Source: Streptomyces sp. NL15-2K
Lineage (GTDB): Bacteria; Actinomycetota; Actinomycetes; Streptomycetales; Streptomycetaceae
Length of the DNA: 64,000 nt
Assembly: GCF_030551255.1 (NCBI RefSeq)
Contig: NZ_CP130630.1
Coordinates: 11,655,001-11,719,000, forward strand
Reading direction: 5' to 3'
Below are positions 24,210-32,966 of the stretch, one piece after another. Positions within the stretch are counted from its first letter, which is position 1. Each line of letters begins with the position of its first letter. A program made the translations under genes and the position numbers. The notes under the pieces are model-generated. The model saw only the letters and a list, made by a program, of their open reading frames with translations. It had not been told where the DNA came from and did no database searches.

Positions 24210-25064
24210 ATGGAATTCGTGCTCGACGAGGACCAATTGATGCTGCGGCGCACGGTCCGTGAGGCCCTCGCAAAGTCCCGCGTCCGCAGCGAGGCCGAGC
24301 AGTGGGCGCTGTACCAGGAGCTGGGCTGGCTCGAGGCGCCGCCCGTAGAGCTCGCCCTGATCCTGGAGGAGCTGGGATACGTGGCCGATGGCACGCCCTT
24401 CCTCGCCTCCGCGACATGGTTCGCCCCGGTGGCCGGGCGGCTTCCGGAGGGTGCGGGCACGGCGGTCTTCGACGGTGCGGGCCGCTATGTCCTTGACGCC
24501 GACCGCGCCGGCGAGATCGCGGTGCGGACCCGGGACGGCGTACGGATCGTGCCCGCCGGCGAGCTGCCGGTGGAGCGGGTCGACGTCTTCGACCCCAGCC
24601 TTCACATCGCTCACGTGGACGTACGGGACGCAGCCCACGGGGTCCCCGCCCTCGCCCTCATGGGACTGGCCGCCACCGCGGTCGGCAGCTGCCGGCGCAT
24701 CCTCGACCTCGCCGTCGACCACGTGAAGGAGCGGCAGCAGTTCGGCCGTCCCCTGGGAGCGTTCCAGGCCGTCAAGCACAAGGCGGCCGACATGTACGTA
24801 GCCATCGAACGCGCCCGCGCCCTCACCCACTTCAGCGCGCTCACCCTCGCCGAGGACGACCAGCGCGCGACCGGCGCCGCCCACATGGCGAAGGCCGCGG
24901 CAGGGGAGTGCCAGCGCCTGGTCTTCCGGAATGGGCTGCAGCTGTTCGGCGCCATGGGCTTCACCTGGGAGCACGAGCTCCAGATCCACCTGAAGCGGGC
25001 CAAGGCCTGCGACCTGCTGCTGGGCACCGCCGCCACGCACAGAAGGGCACTGCTGACCCGATGA
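24210..25064 (+). CDS. Acyl-CoA dehydrogenase, short subunit of a probable heteromeric enzyme
   Basis: A 284-residue acyl-CoA dehydrogenase-fold protein, about 100 residues shorter than the normal 380-residue family. It keeps the C-terminal helical domain (RQQFGRPLGAFQAVKHKAAD, GAMGFTWEHELQIHLKRAK) but the central beta domain is compressed. Mycobacterial FadE pairs in steroid degradation are built like this: two different subunits form an alpha2beta2 enzyme with half the usual FAD sites. The full-length partner follows directly with an ATGA overlap. Role: alpha,beta-dehydrogenation of an acyl-CoA. Confidence 0.85.
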   Translation: MEFVLDEDQLMLRRTVREALAKSRVRSEAEQWALYQELGWLEAPPVELALILEELGYVADGTPFLASATWFAPVAGRLPEGAGTAVFDGAGRYVLDADRAGEIAVRTRDGVRIVPAGELPVERVDVFDPSLHIAHVDVRDAAHGVPALALMGLAATAVGSCRRILDLAVDHVKERQQFGRPLGAFQAVKHKAADMYVAIERARALTHFSALTLAEDDQRATGAAHMAKAAAGECQRLVFRNGLQLFGAMGFTWEHELQIHLKRAKACDLLLGTAATHRRALLTR

Positions 25065-26209
25065 GGCTCGCCGACGACCCGGACATCGGCCGGTTCCGCG
25101 CCGAATTCGCCGCCTTCCTGGACGCCCATCTGCCGACCGCGGCCGAGGCGGTAGAGCGGCCCCGCTCCAGTGCGCATGTCCCCGCCTGGGCCCGGCGCTG
25201 GCAGCGCACCCTCTTCGACGCCGGATGGCTGCTGCCCGGACAGCCGCCGGAGTTCGGCGGCCGCAACGCCACCCTGCCCCAGCAGCTCGCCCACTTGGAG
25301 GAGCTCGCGCGGCGCCGCATCTACCACAGCTTCAACCCCCAGGGCCTCGGCATCGTCGCCGCCTCCCTCATCACCTTCGGCACGGACGAGCAGAAGCACC
25401 GCTGGGCGGTGCCGGTGCTGCGGGCCGAGATCACCGCAGCGCTCGGCATGAGCGAGCCGGGCGCCGGCTCCGACCTCGCCTCCCTGCGGACCCGGGCGGT
25501 CGCTGACGGCGACCACTTCGTGGTCAACGGCCAGAAGGTGTGGACCTCCGGCGCCCACGACGCCGACATCCTGCTCACCTTCGTCCGTACGGACCCGGAC
25601 GCGCCCAAGCACAAGGGCATCAGCTGTCTGGTCATCCCCACCGACACCGACGGCGTGGTCCGGCGCCCCTTCGGCTCCCTCGCCGCGCCCGACGACCTCG
25701 ACTTCAACGAGGTCTTCTTCACCGACGTGCGCGTCCCGCGCGAGAACCTCGTCGGCCCGCTGCACGGCGGCTGGCGCGTCGCCAACGGCTCGCTCGGGCA
25801 CGAGCGCACCCTGCTCTGGCTCAGCTTCGCCGAACGCCTCGACGACCTGATCCGCGACGCCCCCTGCGACGAGGACTGGTACGCCACCCTCCTCATGGAC
25901 GCCCAGGCCCTGCGCCTGCTCGGCTACCGCCAGCTCGGCCCGGACCCCGACCCCGCCGAGATCTCCGTCCTCAAGCTCCTCGGCTCCGAAGCCGTCCAGG
26001 ACGCCTCGCTGCACGCCCTGGAGGCGCACGGCGCGGACGGGCTGCGCCACCCCGAGCTGACCGGCCCGTACCACCACATGAACGCCGAGGACTTCATCGC
26101 CAGCTGGTTCGAGCGCTACGCCCGCAGCTTCGCCGGGACCATCGCCGGCGGCACCAGCGAGATCCAGCGCAACATCATCGCCGAGCGCATCCTCGGCCTG
26201 CCGCGCTGA
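25061..26209 (+). CDS. Acyl-CoA dehydrogenase, long subunit of a probable heteromeric enzyme
   Basis: A 382-residue acyl-CoA dehydrogenase. It has the FAD-binding strand AALGMSEPGAGSDLASLRT, WTSGAHDADILLTFVRT and the C-terminal GGTSEIQRNIIAERILG. The ATG at 25061 overlaps the stop of the short subunit by four bases, which fits stoichiometric co-synthesis. Together with the enoyl-CoA hydratase that follows, it would carry out the first two steps of a beta-oxidation round on a bulky acyl-CoA, as FadE pairs do on steroid side chains. Confidence 0.85.
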   Translation: MRLADDPDIGRFRAEFAAFLDAHLPTAAEAVERPRSSAHVPAWARRWQRTLFDAGWLLPGQPPEFGGRNATLPQQLAHLEELARRRIYHSFNPQGLGIVAASLITFGTDEQKHRWAVPVLRAEITAALGMSEPGAGSDLASLRTRAVADGDHFVVNGQKVWTSGAHDADILLTFVRTDPDAPKHKGISCLVIPTDTDGVVRRPFGSLAAPDDLDFNEVFFTDVRVPRENLVGPLHGGWRVANGSLGHERTLLWLSFAERLDDLIRDAPCDEDWYATLLMDAQALRLLGYRQLGPDPDPAEISVLKLLGSEAVQDASLHALEAHGADGLRHPELTGPYHHMNAEDFIASWFERYARSFAGTIAGGTSEIQRNIIAERILGLPR

Positions 26210-26240
26210 GGCCCGTACCGCAGAAGGGACGCAAGCCGCC

Positions 26241-27035
26241 ATGGAACAGATCCTTTATGAGGCGAAGGACGGCGTCGCCGTCATCACCCTGAACCGGCCC
26301 GAGGTCGCGAACGCCCAGACGATGGCGCTGCTCGACGACCTCGACGCCGCCTGGACCCGGGCCGCGCACGACGACGACGTCCGGGTGATCGTGCTGCGCG
26401 CCAACGGCCGGCACTTCTCCTCCGGGCACGACCTGAAGGACCGCTGGCCCGGACCCGGCGAGCTGACCCTGGAGTGGATCTACAACACCGAGGCGCGCCG
26501 CTATCTCGACTACTCGCTGCGCTGGCGCAACGTGCCCAAGCCGTCGATCGCCGCCGTGCAGGGCAAGTGCATCGCCGCGGGGCTGATGCTGTGCTGGCCG
26601 TGCGATCTCATCGTGGCCGCGGACAACGCCGAATTCTCCGACCCGGTCGTGCACATGGGTATCGGCGGCGTCGAATACCACGGCCACACCTGGGAGCTAG
26701 GCCCGCGCAAGGCCAAGGAGATCCTCTTCACCGGCCGTCCCCTCACGGCCGGTGAAGCCGAGCAGGTCGGCATGGTCAACCGGGTCGTCCCCCTCGACGA
26801 GCTCGACGACGCGGCCCTGGAGCTGGCGGGGCGGATCGCGAAGATGCCGCCCTTCGGCCTGCGGCAGGCCAAGCGCGCCGTCAATCAGAGTCTCGACGTG
26901 CAGGGCTTCTACGCCGCCCTGCAGTCGGTCTTCGACATCCACCAGACCGGCCACGGAAACGCGCTGAGTGTCGACGGCTACCCGATCCTCACCCGCCTCG
27001 ACGAGATGAAGAAGCAGCTCAAGCAGGAGGGGTGA
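26241..27035 (+). CDS. Enoyl-CoA hydratase/isomerase family protein
   Basis: A 264-residue crotonase-fold protein. The N-terminal VAVITLNRPEVANAQ, the oxyanion-hole region RHFSSGHDLKD and the second block AAVQGKCIAAGLMLCWPCDLIVAAD are typical. It carries out water addition to, or isomerisation or retro-aldol-like cleavage of, an enoyl-CoA. It is the third gene of the acyl-CoA dehydrogenase operon, 31 bases after it with its own ribosome site (AGAAGGGA). Confidence 0.85.
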   Translation: MEQILYEAKDGVAVITLNRPEVANAQTMALLDDLDAAWTRAAHDDDVRVIVLRANGRHFSSGHDLKDRWPGPGELTLEWIYNTEARRYLDYSLRWRNVPKPSIAAVQGKCIAAGLMLCWPCDLIVAADNAEFSDPVVHMGIGGVEYHGHTWELGPRKAKEILFTGRPLTAGEAEQVGMVNRVVPLDELDDAALELAGRIAKMPPFGLRQAKRAVNQSLDVQGFYAALQSVFDIHQTGHGNALSVDGYPILTRLDEMKKQLKQEG

Positions 27036-27044
27036 GCGCCGGCG

Positions 27045-27063
27045 CCGGACGGGCCCGGTCCGG
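27045..27063. terminator. Hairpin after the enoyl-CoA hydratase gene
   Basis: CCGGAC (27045-27050) and GTCCGG (27058-27063) form a six-base stem with a seven-base loop, ten bases past the hydratase stop and before a convergent pseudogene. It has no T-run. Confidence 0.4.
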
Positions 27064-27069
27064 GCGAGG

Positions 27070-27300
27070 TCACGGCCGCCCGTGCAGGCGCTCGAGGTCC
27101 GCATCGAAGCGCCGCAGGGATCGGGGATGCGCTCGAGAAGGCCCGCGCGAACGGCGGCCGCCGTCTGCCGGTTCAGCGTGGAGGCGTCCAGGTCGAAAGC
27201 GTCACAGAGCCGGCCGATGGACAGGGGTCCCTCGACGCGGATGCGGACGGCCGAGGAGCATCTGCTCGTACTCCACTTGGTCCGTGGCCCGGTCAGCCGC
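27070..27300 (-). pseudogene. Remnant of a MarR family regulator gene
   Basis: Three minus-strand frames give consecutive MarR fragments: AADRATDQVEYEQMLL (about 27297-27250), then IRVEGPLSIGRLCDAFDLDA and NRQTAAAVRAGLLERIPDP (about 27245-27130), then RRFDADLERLHGRP ending at a TGA (27070-27072). The wing and dimerisation region between the last two is missing and frames change twice, so no functional protein can be made. It sits just downstream of the CMD gene operon and may once have regulated it. Confidence 0.75.
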
Positions 27301-27853
27301 ACTGCTCACGCGCACTCGCGTCGGCCGCCTCGTCGAATCCCTCGTCGTCCAGGCCGTCCTCGAGTTCCACCTCGAAGGTGTTGAAGGCCATGGCAAGGGT
27401 GCCGTATCCGCCCACCGTGAACACCAGGTCCATCATCTGCCGGTCGTCCAGGCCCTCCTCCTCGGCCAGCGCGGCGTACGTGGCGTCGGACAGGCGCGAG
27501 TCCCGGTCGAGTTCGTCGACCGCGCGGTTGAGCAGCGTGTCCGCGCCGGCCCGTACCGCCGCGATCTCATCCTCCGTCGCGCCCTTCCGGCGTGCCCCCG
27601 CCACGTGCTGCGCCCACTCGTACCGGCAGCGCCGCCGCCAGGCGATCCGCAGGATCGCCAGCTCGCGGAGTTTCGCCGGCAGCGTGCTCTTGGCCGCGAG
27701 GTGGGTGCTGAGGGTGAGGAAGGCCTTCGTCAGCTCGGGATGGTTGAGCAGGAAGCTGATCGAGTTGGCGTGCGGGACGGTGCGGCCGCCCGTCATGGGG
27801 AAGATGGCGTCCTGGTCCCATTCGGCGTACGGCACGGGGTCGAGTCGCGTCAC
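27293..27853 (-). CDS. Carboxymuconolactone decarboxylase family protein
   Basis: A 186-residue CMD-fold protein related to AhpD. It has the LRELAILRIAWRRRCRYEWAQH block, in which the usual catalytic CxxC is not present (only one Cys, in RRCRYEW), so a peroxidase role is unlikely. Such proteins occur widely in steroid- and terpenoid-type catabolic clusters with unknown function. The start is the GTG at 27853, overlapping the SDR stop by four bases. It is the last gene of the TauD-SDR-CMD operon. Confidence 0.8.
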   Translation of the reverse strand: MTRLDPVPYAEWDQDAIFPMTGGRTVPHANSISFLLNHPELTKAFLTLSTHLAAKSTLPAKLRELAILRIAWRRRCRYEWAQHVAGARRKGATEDEIAAVRAGADTLLNRAVDELDRDSRLSDATYAALAEEEGLDDRQMMDLVFTVGGYGTLAMAFNTFEVELEDGLDDEGFDEAADASAREQCG

Positions 27854-28581
27854 GTGTTGCGGCCTCCGTTCACTCCGAGAATCTGGCCGGTGATGTACCC
27901 GGCCTCCTCGGAGGCCAGGAAGGCGCACGCCGCCGCGATGTCCTCGGGGCGGCCGACCCGGCGCACCGGGGTGCGGGCGATGTGGTCCTCGACCGTCCCG
28001 CCGAGCAGCCGCCGCGACTCCGCCTTGCGGAGCATGGGGGTGTCGACGAAGCCCGGTGGCACCGCGTTCACCGTGATGCCGTCCGGGCCGAGTTCGAGGG
28101 CGAGGGACTTGGTCAGGCCGTTGACCGCCGACTTGGCGGCCACGTAGTGCGCCATGAACGGCTGCCCGGAGTGCGTGCTGGACGAGGAGATGTTGACGAT
28201 GCGGCCCCAGCCGGCCGCGGTCATGTCGGGCAGTGTGGCCTGGATGCAGTGGAAGACCCCGTGGAGGTTGACGTTCACGACGCGCAGCCAGGCCTCGAAG
28301 GACAGCTCGGCGAAGCGCTTGAAGCCGTCCACGCCGGCCCCGTTGACCAGGATCGAGATGGGCCCGAGTCGCTCACGTACGGTGTCCATCGCCTTGTCGA
28401 CCTGTCCGCGGTCCGTCACGTCGGCGGTCACCGGGAGCACGCCGTCGAGGTCGGCGGGCGCGAGGTCCACGGTCGCGACGCGATGCCCGTCCGCCGCCAG
28501 CCGGCAGGCGACTGCGTGCCCGATGCCGGACGCGCCGCCGGTCACGACCGCGGTCCGCGGCGGCGTCGCCGCGCCGCTCAT
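27850..28581 (-). CDS. Short-chain dehydrogenase/reductase
   Basis: A 243-residue classical SDR. It has the cofactor motif TGGASGIG, NGAG, the Ser of NISSSS, the catalytic YVAAK and the C-terminal GYITGQILGVNGG. It would oxidise or reduce an alcohol/ketone, for example a 3-hydroxyacyl-CoA or ring hydroxyl, with NAD(P). Its ATG overlaps the TauD-like stop by four bases. The sequence resembles 2-hydroxycyclohexanecarboxyl-CoA and 3-hydroxyacyl-CoA dehydrogenases in general pattern; the substrate is inferred only as an alicyclic or acyl-CoA alcohol. Confidence 0.85.
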   Translation of the reverse strand: MSGAATPPRTAVVTGGASGIGHAVACRLAADGHRVATVDLAPADLDGVLPVTADVTDRGQVDKAMDTVRERLGPISILVNGAGVDGFKRFAELSFEAWLRVVNVNLHGVFHCIQATLPDMTAAGWGRIVNISSSSTHSGQPFMAHYVAAKSAVNGLTKSLALELGPDGITVNAVPPGFVDTPMLRKAESRRLLGGTVEDHIARTPVRRVGRPEDIAAACAFLASEEAGYITGQILGVNGGRNT

Positions 28582-29387
28582 CCGAAGGCCTCGTCGCCGA
28601 CGATGGTGGTGCGGTGCAGCAGCCGTTCGGAGGAGCGGTCGTACGGCAGTGCGCGGTGCAGGATGGCGGTGTTGTCCCAGGCCACGAAGTCGCCGACCTG
28701 CCAGTCGTGGGTGTAGCGGAACCGCTCCTGGGTGCACCACTCCTGCAGCTCGTCCAGCAGTGCGCGGCCCTCGTCGGGTGCCATGCCGACGATGCGGTCG
28801 GCGGTGGTGCCGATGACGAGCGAGCGGCGGCCGTCGCGGCGCCGCCACACCAGGGACATCTCCCGCTCGGGCAGGCTGCGCCAGCGGGCCAGTTCCTTCT
28901 CGCTCGGGTCGGGCTTCGCCCGCAGCTGGGCGGCGGCGAAGCTGTGCACGACGCGCAGGCTCTCGTAGCGCTTGCGGTCCTGCTCCGGCAGGTTCTCGTA
29001 CGCGGCGTAGGTGTTCGCGAACTCCGTGCCCCCGCCCGTCATGGCGACATGGCGGGCCGTGAGGGTCGTTGCCTTCACCGGGACGTCGTCGTCCGTCGTG
29101 CCGTCCAGGTGCCAGTGGAAGGTCCCCCGCAAGTACTCGGCCGAGGGGTTCTTCGACGGGTCCAGGGAGATCGGGAAGATCTGCTTGCCACGGACGCTGA
29201 CCACCTCGCCCAGCTTGGAGCTGAGGGCGATCTGCTGCTCGTCGTCGAGGTTCAGCCCGCGGATCAGCAGCACGCCGCGCCACTTGAGGGCTTCGGCGCA
29301 GCGGGCGACGAGCTTCTCGTCCAGCGGGTCCGTCACGTGGGTGAACTCCACTCCCAGGGACGGGTTCAGGGCATGGGTCTCCGGCAT
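28578..29387 (-). CDS. TauD/TfdA-type Fe(II)/2-oxoglutarate dioxygenase
   Basis: A 269-residue TauD-family protein. The facial triad is visible as H-x-D in FHWHLDGTTDD (about residues 94-104) with a distal His in NTAILHRALPYDR, followed by the 2-oxoglutarate-binding Arg in SERLLHRTTIVG. Enzymes of this family hydroxylate or cleave substrates with 2-oxoglutarate and O2. The ATG at 29387 has GGAAGGGG upstream; the upstream in-frame ATG would place translation through the operator. It heads a three-gene leftward operon under site C. Confidence 0.85.
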   Translation of the reverse strand: MPETHALNPSLGVEFTHVTDPLDEKLVARCAEALKWRGVLLIRGLNLDDEQQIALSSKLGEVVSVRGKQIFPISLDPSKNPSAEYLRGTFHWHLDGTTDDDVPVKATTLTARHVAMTGGGTEFANTYAAYENLPEQDRKRYESLRVVHSFAAAQLRAKPDPSEKELARWRSLPEREMSLVWRRRDGRRSLVIGTTADRIVGMAPDEGRALLDELQEWCTQERFRYTHDWQVGDFVAWDNTAILHRALPYDRSSERLLHRTTIVGDEAFG

Positions 29388-29408
29388 GAAAATCCCCTTC
29401 CAAGTTAC

Positions 29409-29423
29409 GAGAACAATATTCTC
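29409..29423. promoter_or_regulatory. Regulon palindrome, site C (TauD operon)
   Basis: GAGAACAATATTCTC keeps nearly perfect arms (one changed position). It lies 21 bases upstream of the TauD-like start, on the leftward side of a divergent control region. Confidence 0.75.
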
Positions 29424-29490
29424 CGCACGTCGGCGCCGAAAGGGGGGCAGCATCAGATTCTCCTGTCCGGATGGTTGATTCGCTCAAATC

Positions 29491-29505
29491 GAGAATGTAG
29501 TTTCC
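29491..29505. promoter_or_regulatory. Regulon palindrome, site D (degenerate; SDR to DoxX operon)
   Basis: GAGAATGTAGTTTCC has one perfect half (GAGAAT) and one weak half. It lies 33 bases before the SDR ATG at 29539, the same distance seen for other sites, and its centre is 82 bases from site C. Confidence 0.5.
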
Positions 29506-29538
29506 GTCGCAGTCGACGTGCAGGACCGAGGAGGCCGG

Positions 29539-30270
29539 ATGCGGTTCCAGGACAAGGTCGCCATCGTCACGGGCGCCGGGCAGGGGATCGGTGAGGGCTA
29601 TGCCCGCGCCCTCGCCGCCGAAGGCGCGCGGGTGGTGGTCGCCGAGCTGAACGAGACCCAGGGGCAACGCGTCGCCAAGGAGCTCGACGGTGCCCTGTAC
29701 GTCCGCACGGACGTCTCCGACCCGGCTTCCGCGCAGACCCTCGTGGACACGGTGATGGGCGAGTTCGGGCGGATCGACTGCCTGGTCAACAACGCCGCGA
29801 TCTTCCACGACATGCGCCGCGAAGGGCTCACCACAGTCGACTACGACTACCTGGACCGCTTCCTGAAGGTGAACCTGCTCGGCGCCCTCTACGTGACCCG
29901 CGCCGCGCTGCCGCACCTGCAAGACGGCGCCGCCATCGTCAACCAGTCCTCCACCGCCGCCTGGTCGGCCACCGGCTTCTACGGCATGGCGAAGGCCGGC
30001 ATCAACCACCTCACCGTCTCCCTCGCCGCCGAACTCGGCGACCGCGGCATCCGCGTCAACGCCATCGCACCGGGCCCCACCGACACCGAGGCGACCCGGC
30101 ACATCATCCCTGCCGAGCACCGCGACGCCATGCTGCGCACCTTCGCCCTCAAGCGCATGGGCACTCCGGCCGACCAGGCCGGAGCCCTGCTCTTCCTGCT
30201 GTCCGACGAAGCGAGCTGGGTCACCGGGCAGATCGTGGCCGTGGACGGCGGATCGGTGGTGCGGCTGTGA
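29539..30270 (+). CDS. Short-chain dehydrogenase/reductase
   Basis: A 243-residue classical SDR: VTGAGQGIGEGYARAL cofactor motif, NNAA, catalytic Ser in NQSSTAAW, YGMAK, and the C-terminal WVTGQIVAVDGGSVV. It acts as an NAD(P)-dependent alcohol dehydrogenase. The ATG at 29539 follows GAGGAGG; the in-frame ATG at 29518 has no ribosome site. It is the first gene of a long rightward operon (29539-39058) in which most genes overlap by 4 to 8 bases. Confidence 0.85.
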   Translation: MRFQDKVAIVTGAGQGIGEGYARALAAEGARVVVAELNETQGQRVAKELDGALYVRTDVSDPASAQTLVDTVMGEFGRIDCLVNNAAIFHDMRREGLTTVDYDYLDRFLKVNLLGALYVTRAALPHLQDGAAIVNQSSTAAWSATGFYGMAKAGINHLTVSLAAELGDRGIRVNAIAPGPTDTEATRHIIPAEHRDAMLRTFALKRMGTPADQAGALLFLLSDEASWVTGQIVAVDGGSVVRL

Positions 30271-31739
30271 ACGCCTCTCCCGCCACGGCCCCGTTCACCG
30301 GCCGCCTGCTCATCGACGGTGAGCTGACGACGACGAAGGCCACCTACCCCACCCTGAACCCCGCGACCGGCGAAGTCCTCGGCCACGCCCCCGACGCGAC
30401 CGCCGCCGACGCCGAGACCGCCATTGCCGCCGCCCGCCGCGCCTTCGACACCACCGCCTGGGCCACCGACACCGAGCTGCGCGTGCGCTGCCTGCGCCAG
30501 CTGCACGCCGCCCTCGACGAGCACCGCGAGCAGCTGCGGGACCTGACCATCGCCGAGGCCGGCGCCCCCCGGATGCTCACGCACGGTCCGCAACTCGACG
30601 AGCCGCTCGGCCTGCTGACCTACTACGCCCGCCTCGCCGAGACGTACGCCTTCACCGAAGACCTCGGCGAGAGCGAGCAGCGCGGGCAGCGCCACCACCG
30701 CTGGGCGGAGAAGGAGCCGGCCGGCGTCGTCGCCGCGATCCTGCCGTACAACTTCCCCAACCAGCTGGCCCTCGCCAAGCTGGCCCCGGCGCTCGCCGCC
30801 GGCTGCACCGTCGTCCTCAAGGCCGCCCCCGAGACCCCGCTGACCACCCTCGCCCTCGCCGACCTCATCGCCGGGCACACGGACATCCCCCCAGGGGTCG
30901 TGAACATCATCAGCTCCTCCGGCGTCGAGACCGGCAAGGTCCTGACCACGCACCGTGACATCGACATGGTCACCTTCACCGGGTCCACGGCGACCGGACG
31001 GCGCATCATGGCCGCCGCCGGCGACACCGTGAAGAAGGTGTTCCTGGAGCTCGGCGGCAAGTCCGCGATGATCGTCCTCGACGACGCCGACTTCGCCAAG
31101 GCGGCCATGTTCGCCGCCTTCACCATCTGCTCCCACTCCGGCCAGGGCTGCGCCCTCACCTCGCGGCTGCTGGTGCCGCGCGCACACCACGACACCATCG
31201 TGAACCTCGTCGCCGCGGGCATGGAGCGGGTACGGGTCGGGGACCCGGCGGACCCCAAGACCGCGATGGGGCCGCTGATCTCGGCGCGTCAGCGCGAGAA
31301 GGTCGACGGGATGGTGCGCCGGGCCGTCGAGGCCGGCGCGACACTGGTCGCGGGCGGCAAGCCGGTCGACCCGGGCTTCTTCTACACCCCCACCCTCCTC
31401 GCCGGCGTCGATGAGGACAGCGAGATCGCCCAGGACGAGGTGTTCGGCCCGGTCCTCGCCGTCATCCCGTACGACGACGAGGACCATGCCGTGCGCATCG
31501 CCAACAACTCCGTGTACGGGCTCTCCGGCGCCGTGCACAGCGCCGACGAGCAGCGGGCGATCCGGGTCGCCCGCCGCATCCGCACCGGCACGTTCTCCAT
31601 CAACGGCGGCAACTACTTCGCACCCGACGTGCCCTTCGGCGGCTACAAGCAGTCCGGCATCGGCCGCGAGTCCGGCCGCGCCGGCTTCGAGGAATTCCTG
31701 GAGACCAAGGCGTTCGCGACGGTGGTGGGCAAGGCATGA
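30267..31739 (+). CDS. Aldehyde dehydrogenase
   Basis: A 490-residue aldehyde dehydrogenase with all main motifs: FTGSTATGRRI, ELGGKSAMIVLDD and the catalytic Cys in SHSGQGCALTSR. It oxidises an aldehyde with NAD(P). It starts at a GTG overlapping the SDR stop by four bases, so the SDR and this enzyme probably act in sequence, alcohol to aldehyde to acid. The CoA-transferase that follows, again with a four-base overlap, would then activate the acid. Confidence 0.9.
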   Translation: MNASPATAPFTGRLLIDGELTTTKATYPTLNPATGEVLGHAPDATAADAETAIAAARRAFDTTAWATDTELRVRCLRQLHAALDEHREQLRDLTIAEAGAPRMLTHGPQLDEPLGLLTYYARLAETYAFTEDLGESEQRGQRHHRWAEKEPAGVVAAILPYNFPNQLALAKLAPALAAGCTVVLKAAPETPLTTLALADLIAGHTDIPPGVVNIISSSGVETGKVLTTHRDIDMVTFTGSTATGRRIMAAAGDTVKKVFLELGGKSAMIVLDDADFAKAAMFAAFTICSHSGQGCALTSRLLVPRAHHDTIVNLVAAGMERVRVGDPADPKTAMGPLISARQREKVDGMVRRAVEAGATLVAGGKPVDPGFFYTPTLLAGVDEDSEIAQDEVFGPVLAVIPYDDEDHAVRIANNSVYGLSGAVHSADEQRAIRVARRIRTGTFSINGGNYFAPDVPFGGYKQSGIGRESGRAGFEEFLETKAFATVVGKA

Positions 31740-32944
31740 GCGGGCCCCTCGAAGGCATCCGCGTCCTGGAAGTGGCCATGTACGGGTTCGTGCCCTCGGC
31801 GGGCGCGGTGCTCGCCGACTGGGGCGCCGACGTGGTCAAGGTCGAGCACGCGGTCACCGGCGACCCGCAGCGCGGCCTGCGCCAGACCGGCACCCTGCGG
31901 GTGGAGGACGACCCCAACCCGAACGTCGCCCACGCCAACCGAGGCAAGCGCAGCATCGGCCTCGACATGTCCAAGCCGGAGGGCCTGGAGGTGCTGCACG
32001 AACTGGTGCGCCGCGCCGACGTGTTCCTCACCAGCTTCATGCCGGCCTCCCGGGCCCGGCTCGGCATCGACGTCGACGACATCCGCGTGGTGAACCCGAA
32101 GATCGTCTACGCGCGGGGGAGCGCCCTCGGCGTCCTGGGACCCGAGGCCGACAAGGGCGGCTACGACATGACCGCCTTCTGGGCCCGCGCCGGGACCGCC
32201 GCCAGCATCACCCCGCCCGGCGCCGACGGCATGATCATGCCGCCCGCGCCCGCGTACGGCGACACCATCTCCGGCACCAACCTCGCCGGCGGCATCGCGG
32301 CCGCGCTGCTGCGCCGCGAACGCACCGGCGAGGCACCGGTCGTCGACGTGTCGCTGCTGGGCAGCGGCGTGTGGGCGATGGGCCACGCCATGGCCGTATC
32401 GCTGCGCCTCTCGAAGACCTGGGAGGCGCCGCAGCCCGGCGCGCACGGCTCGCCCGCCAACCCGCTCTCCGGCCTCTACCGCACCGCGGACGACCGCTAC
32501 ATCTCGTTCGTCATGCTGCAGCCCGCGAAGTTCTGGCCGGACGTCTGCCGGCACATCGACCGCCCCGAACTCGCCGACGACTCTCGCTTTGCCACCGCCG
32601 AGGACATCGCGGCGAACACGGCGGAAGCCGTGAAGATCCTCACCGAGACCATCGGCCGGCGCCCGCTCGCCGAGTGGAGCGAACGGTTCGCCACCCTCGC
32701 CGGACCATGGGCCCCCGTCCAGGACACCCTGCAGGCCGCCGCGGACGCGCAGGTGCGCGCCAACGGCTACATCACCCGGGCCGGAGAGCTCGAACTCGCA
32801 GCCAGCCCGGTGCAGTTCGACACCGAGCCCGCACACCTGGAAGCCGCCCCGGAATTCGCCGCCCAGACCGAGCAGGTCCTCGTCGAGCTCGGCTACGACT
32901 GGGACCGCATCCTCGCCTTCAAGGCCCAGGGTGCGGTCACGTGA
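31736..32944 (+). CDS. CaiB/BaiF family (family III) CoA-transferase
   Basis: A 402-residue family III CoA-transferase. It has the N-terminal GIRVLEVAMYGFVPSAGAVLADWGADVVKVE, the NRGKRSIGLDM motif and the catalytic Asp in GGYDMTAFWARAG. These enzymes move CoA between carboxylic acids through an aspartyl anhydride. In this operon it would load CoA onto the acid made by the upstream aldehyde dehydrogenase. Related enzymes act on carnitine, bile acids, oxalate and mesaconate, so the substrate is open. Confidence 0.85.
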   Translation: MSGPLEGIRVLEVAMYGFVPSAGAVLADWGADVVKVEHAVTGDPQRGLRQTGTLRVEDDPNPNVAHANRGKRSIGLDMSKPEGLEVLHELVRRADVFLTSFMPASRARLGIDVDDIRVVNPKIVYARGSALGVLGPEADKGGYDMTAFWARAGTAASITPPGADGMIMPPAPAYGDTISGTNLAGGIAAALLRRERTGEAPVVDVSLLGSGVWAMGHAMAVSLRLSKTWEAPQPGAHGSPANPLSGLYRTADDRYISFVMLQPAKFWPDVCRHIDRPELADDSRFATAEDIAANTAEAVKILTETIGRRPLAEWSERFATLAGPWAPVQDTLQAAADAQVRANGYITRAGELELAASPVQFDTEPAHLEAAPEFAAQTEQVLVELGYDWDRILAFKAQGAVT

Positions 32945-32966
32945 CCCGTTGAGTCCAGGAGGACCC

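Noticed and set aside
28582..30120. Upstream extension of the SDR frame at 27850 to 30120
   Set aside because: The extension passes antisense or out of frame through the TauD-like and SDR genes; the SDR family start and an ATGA overlap fix the true start at 28581.
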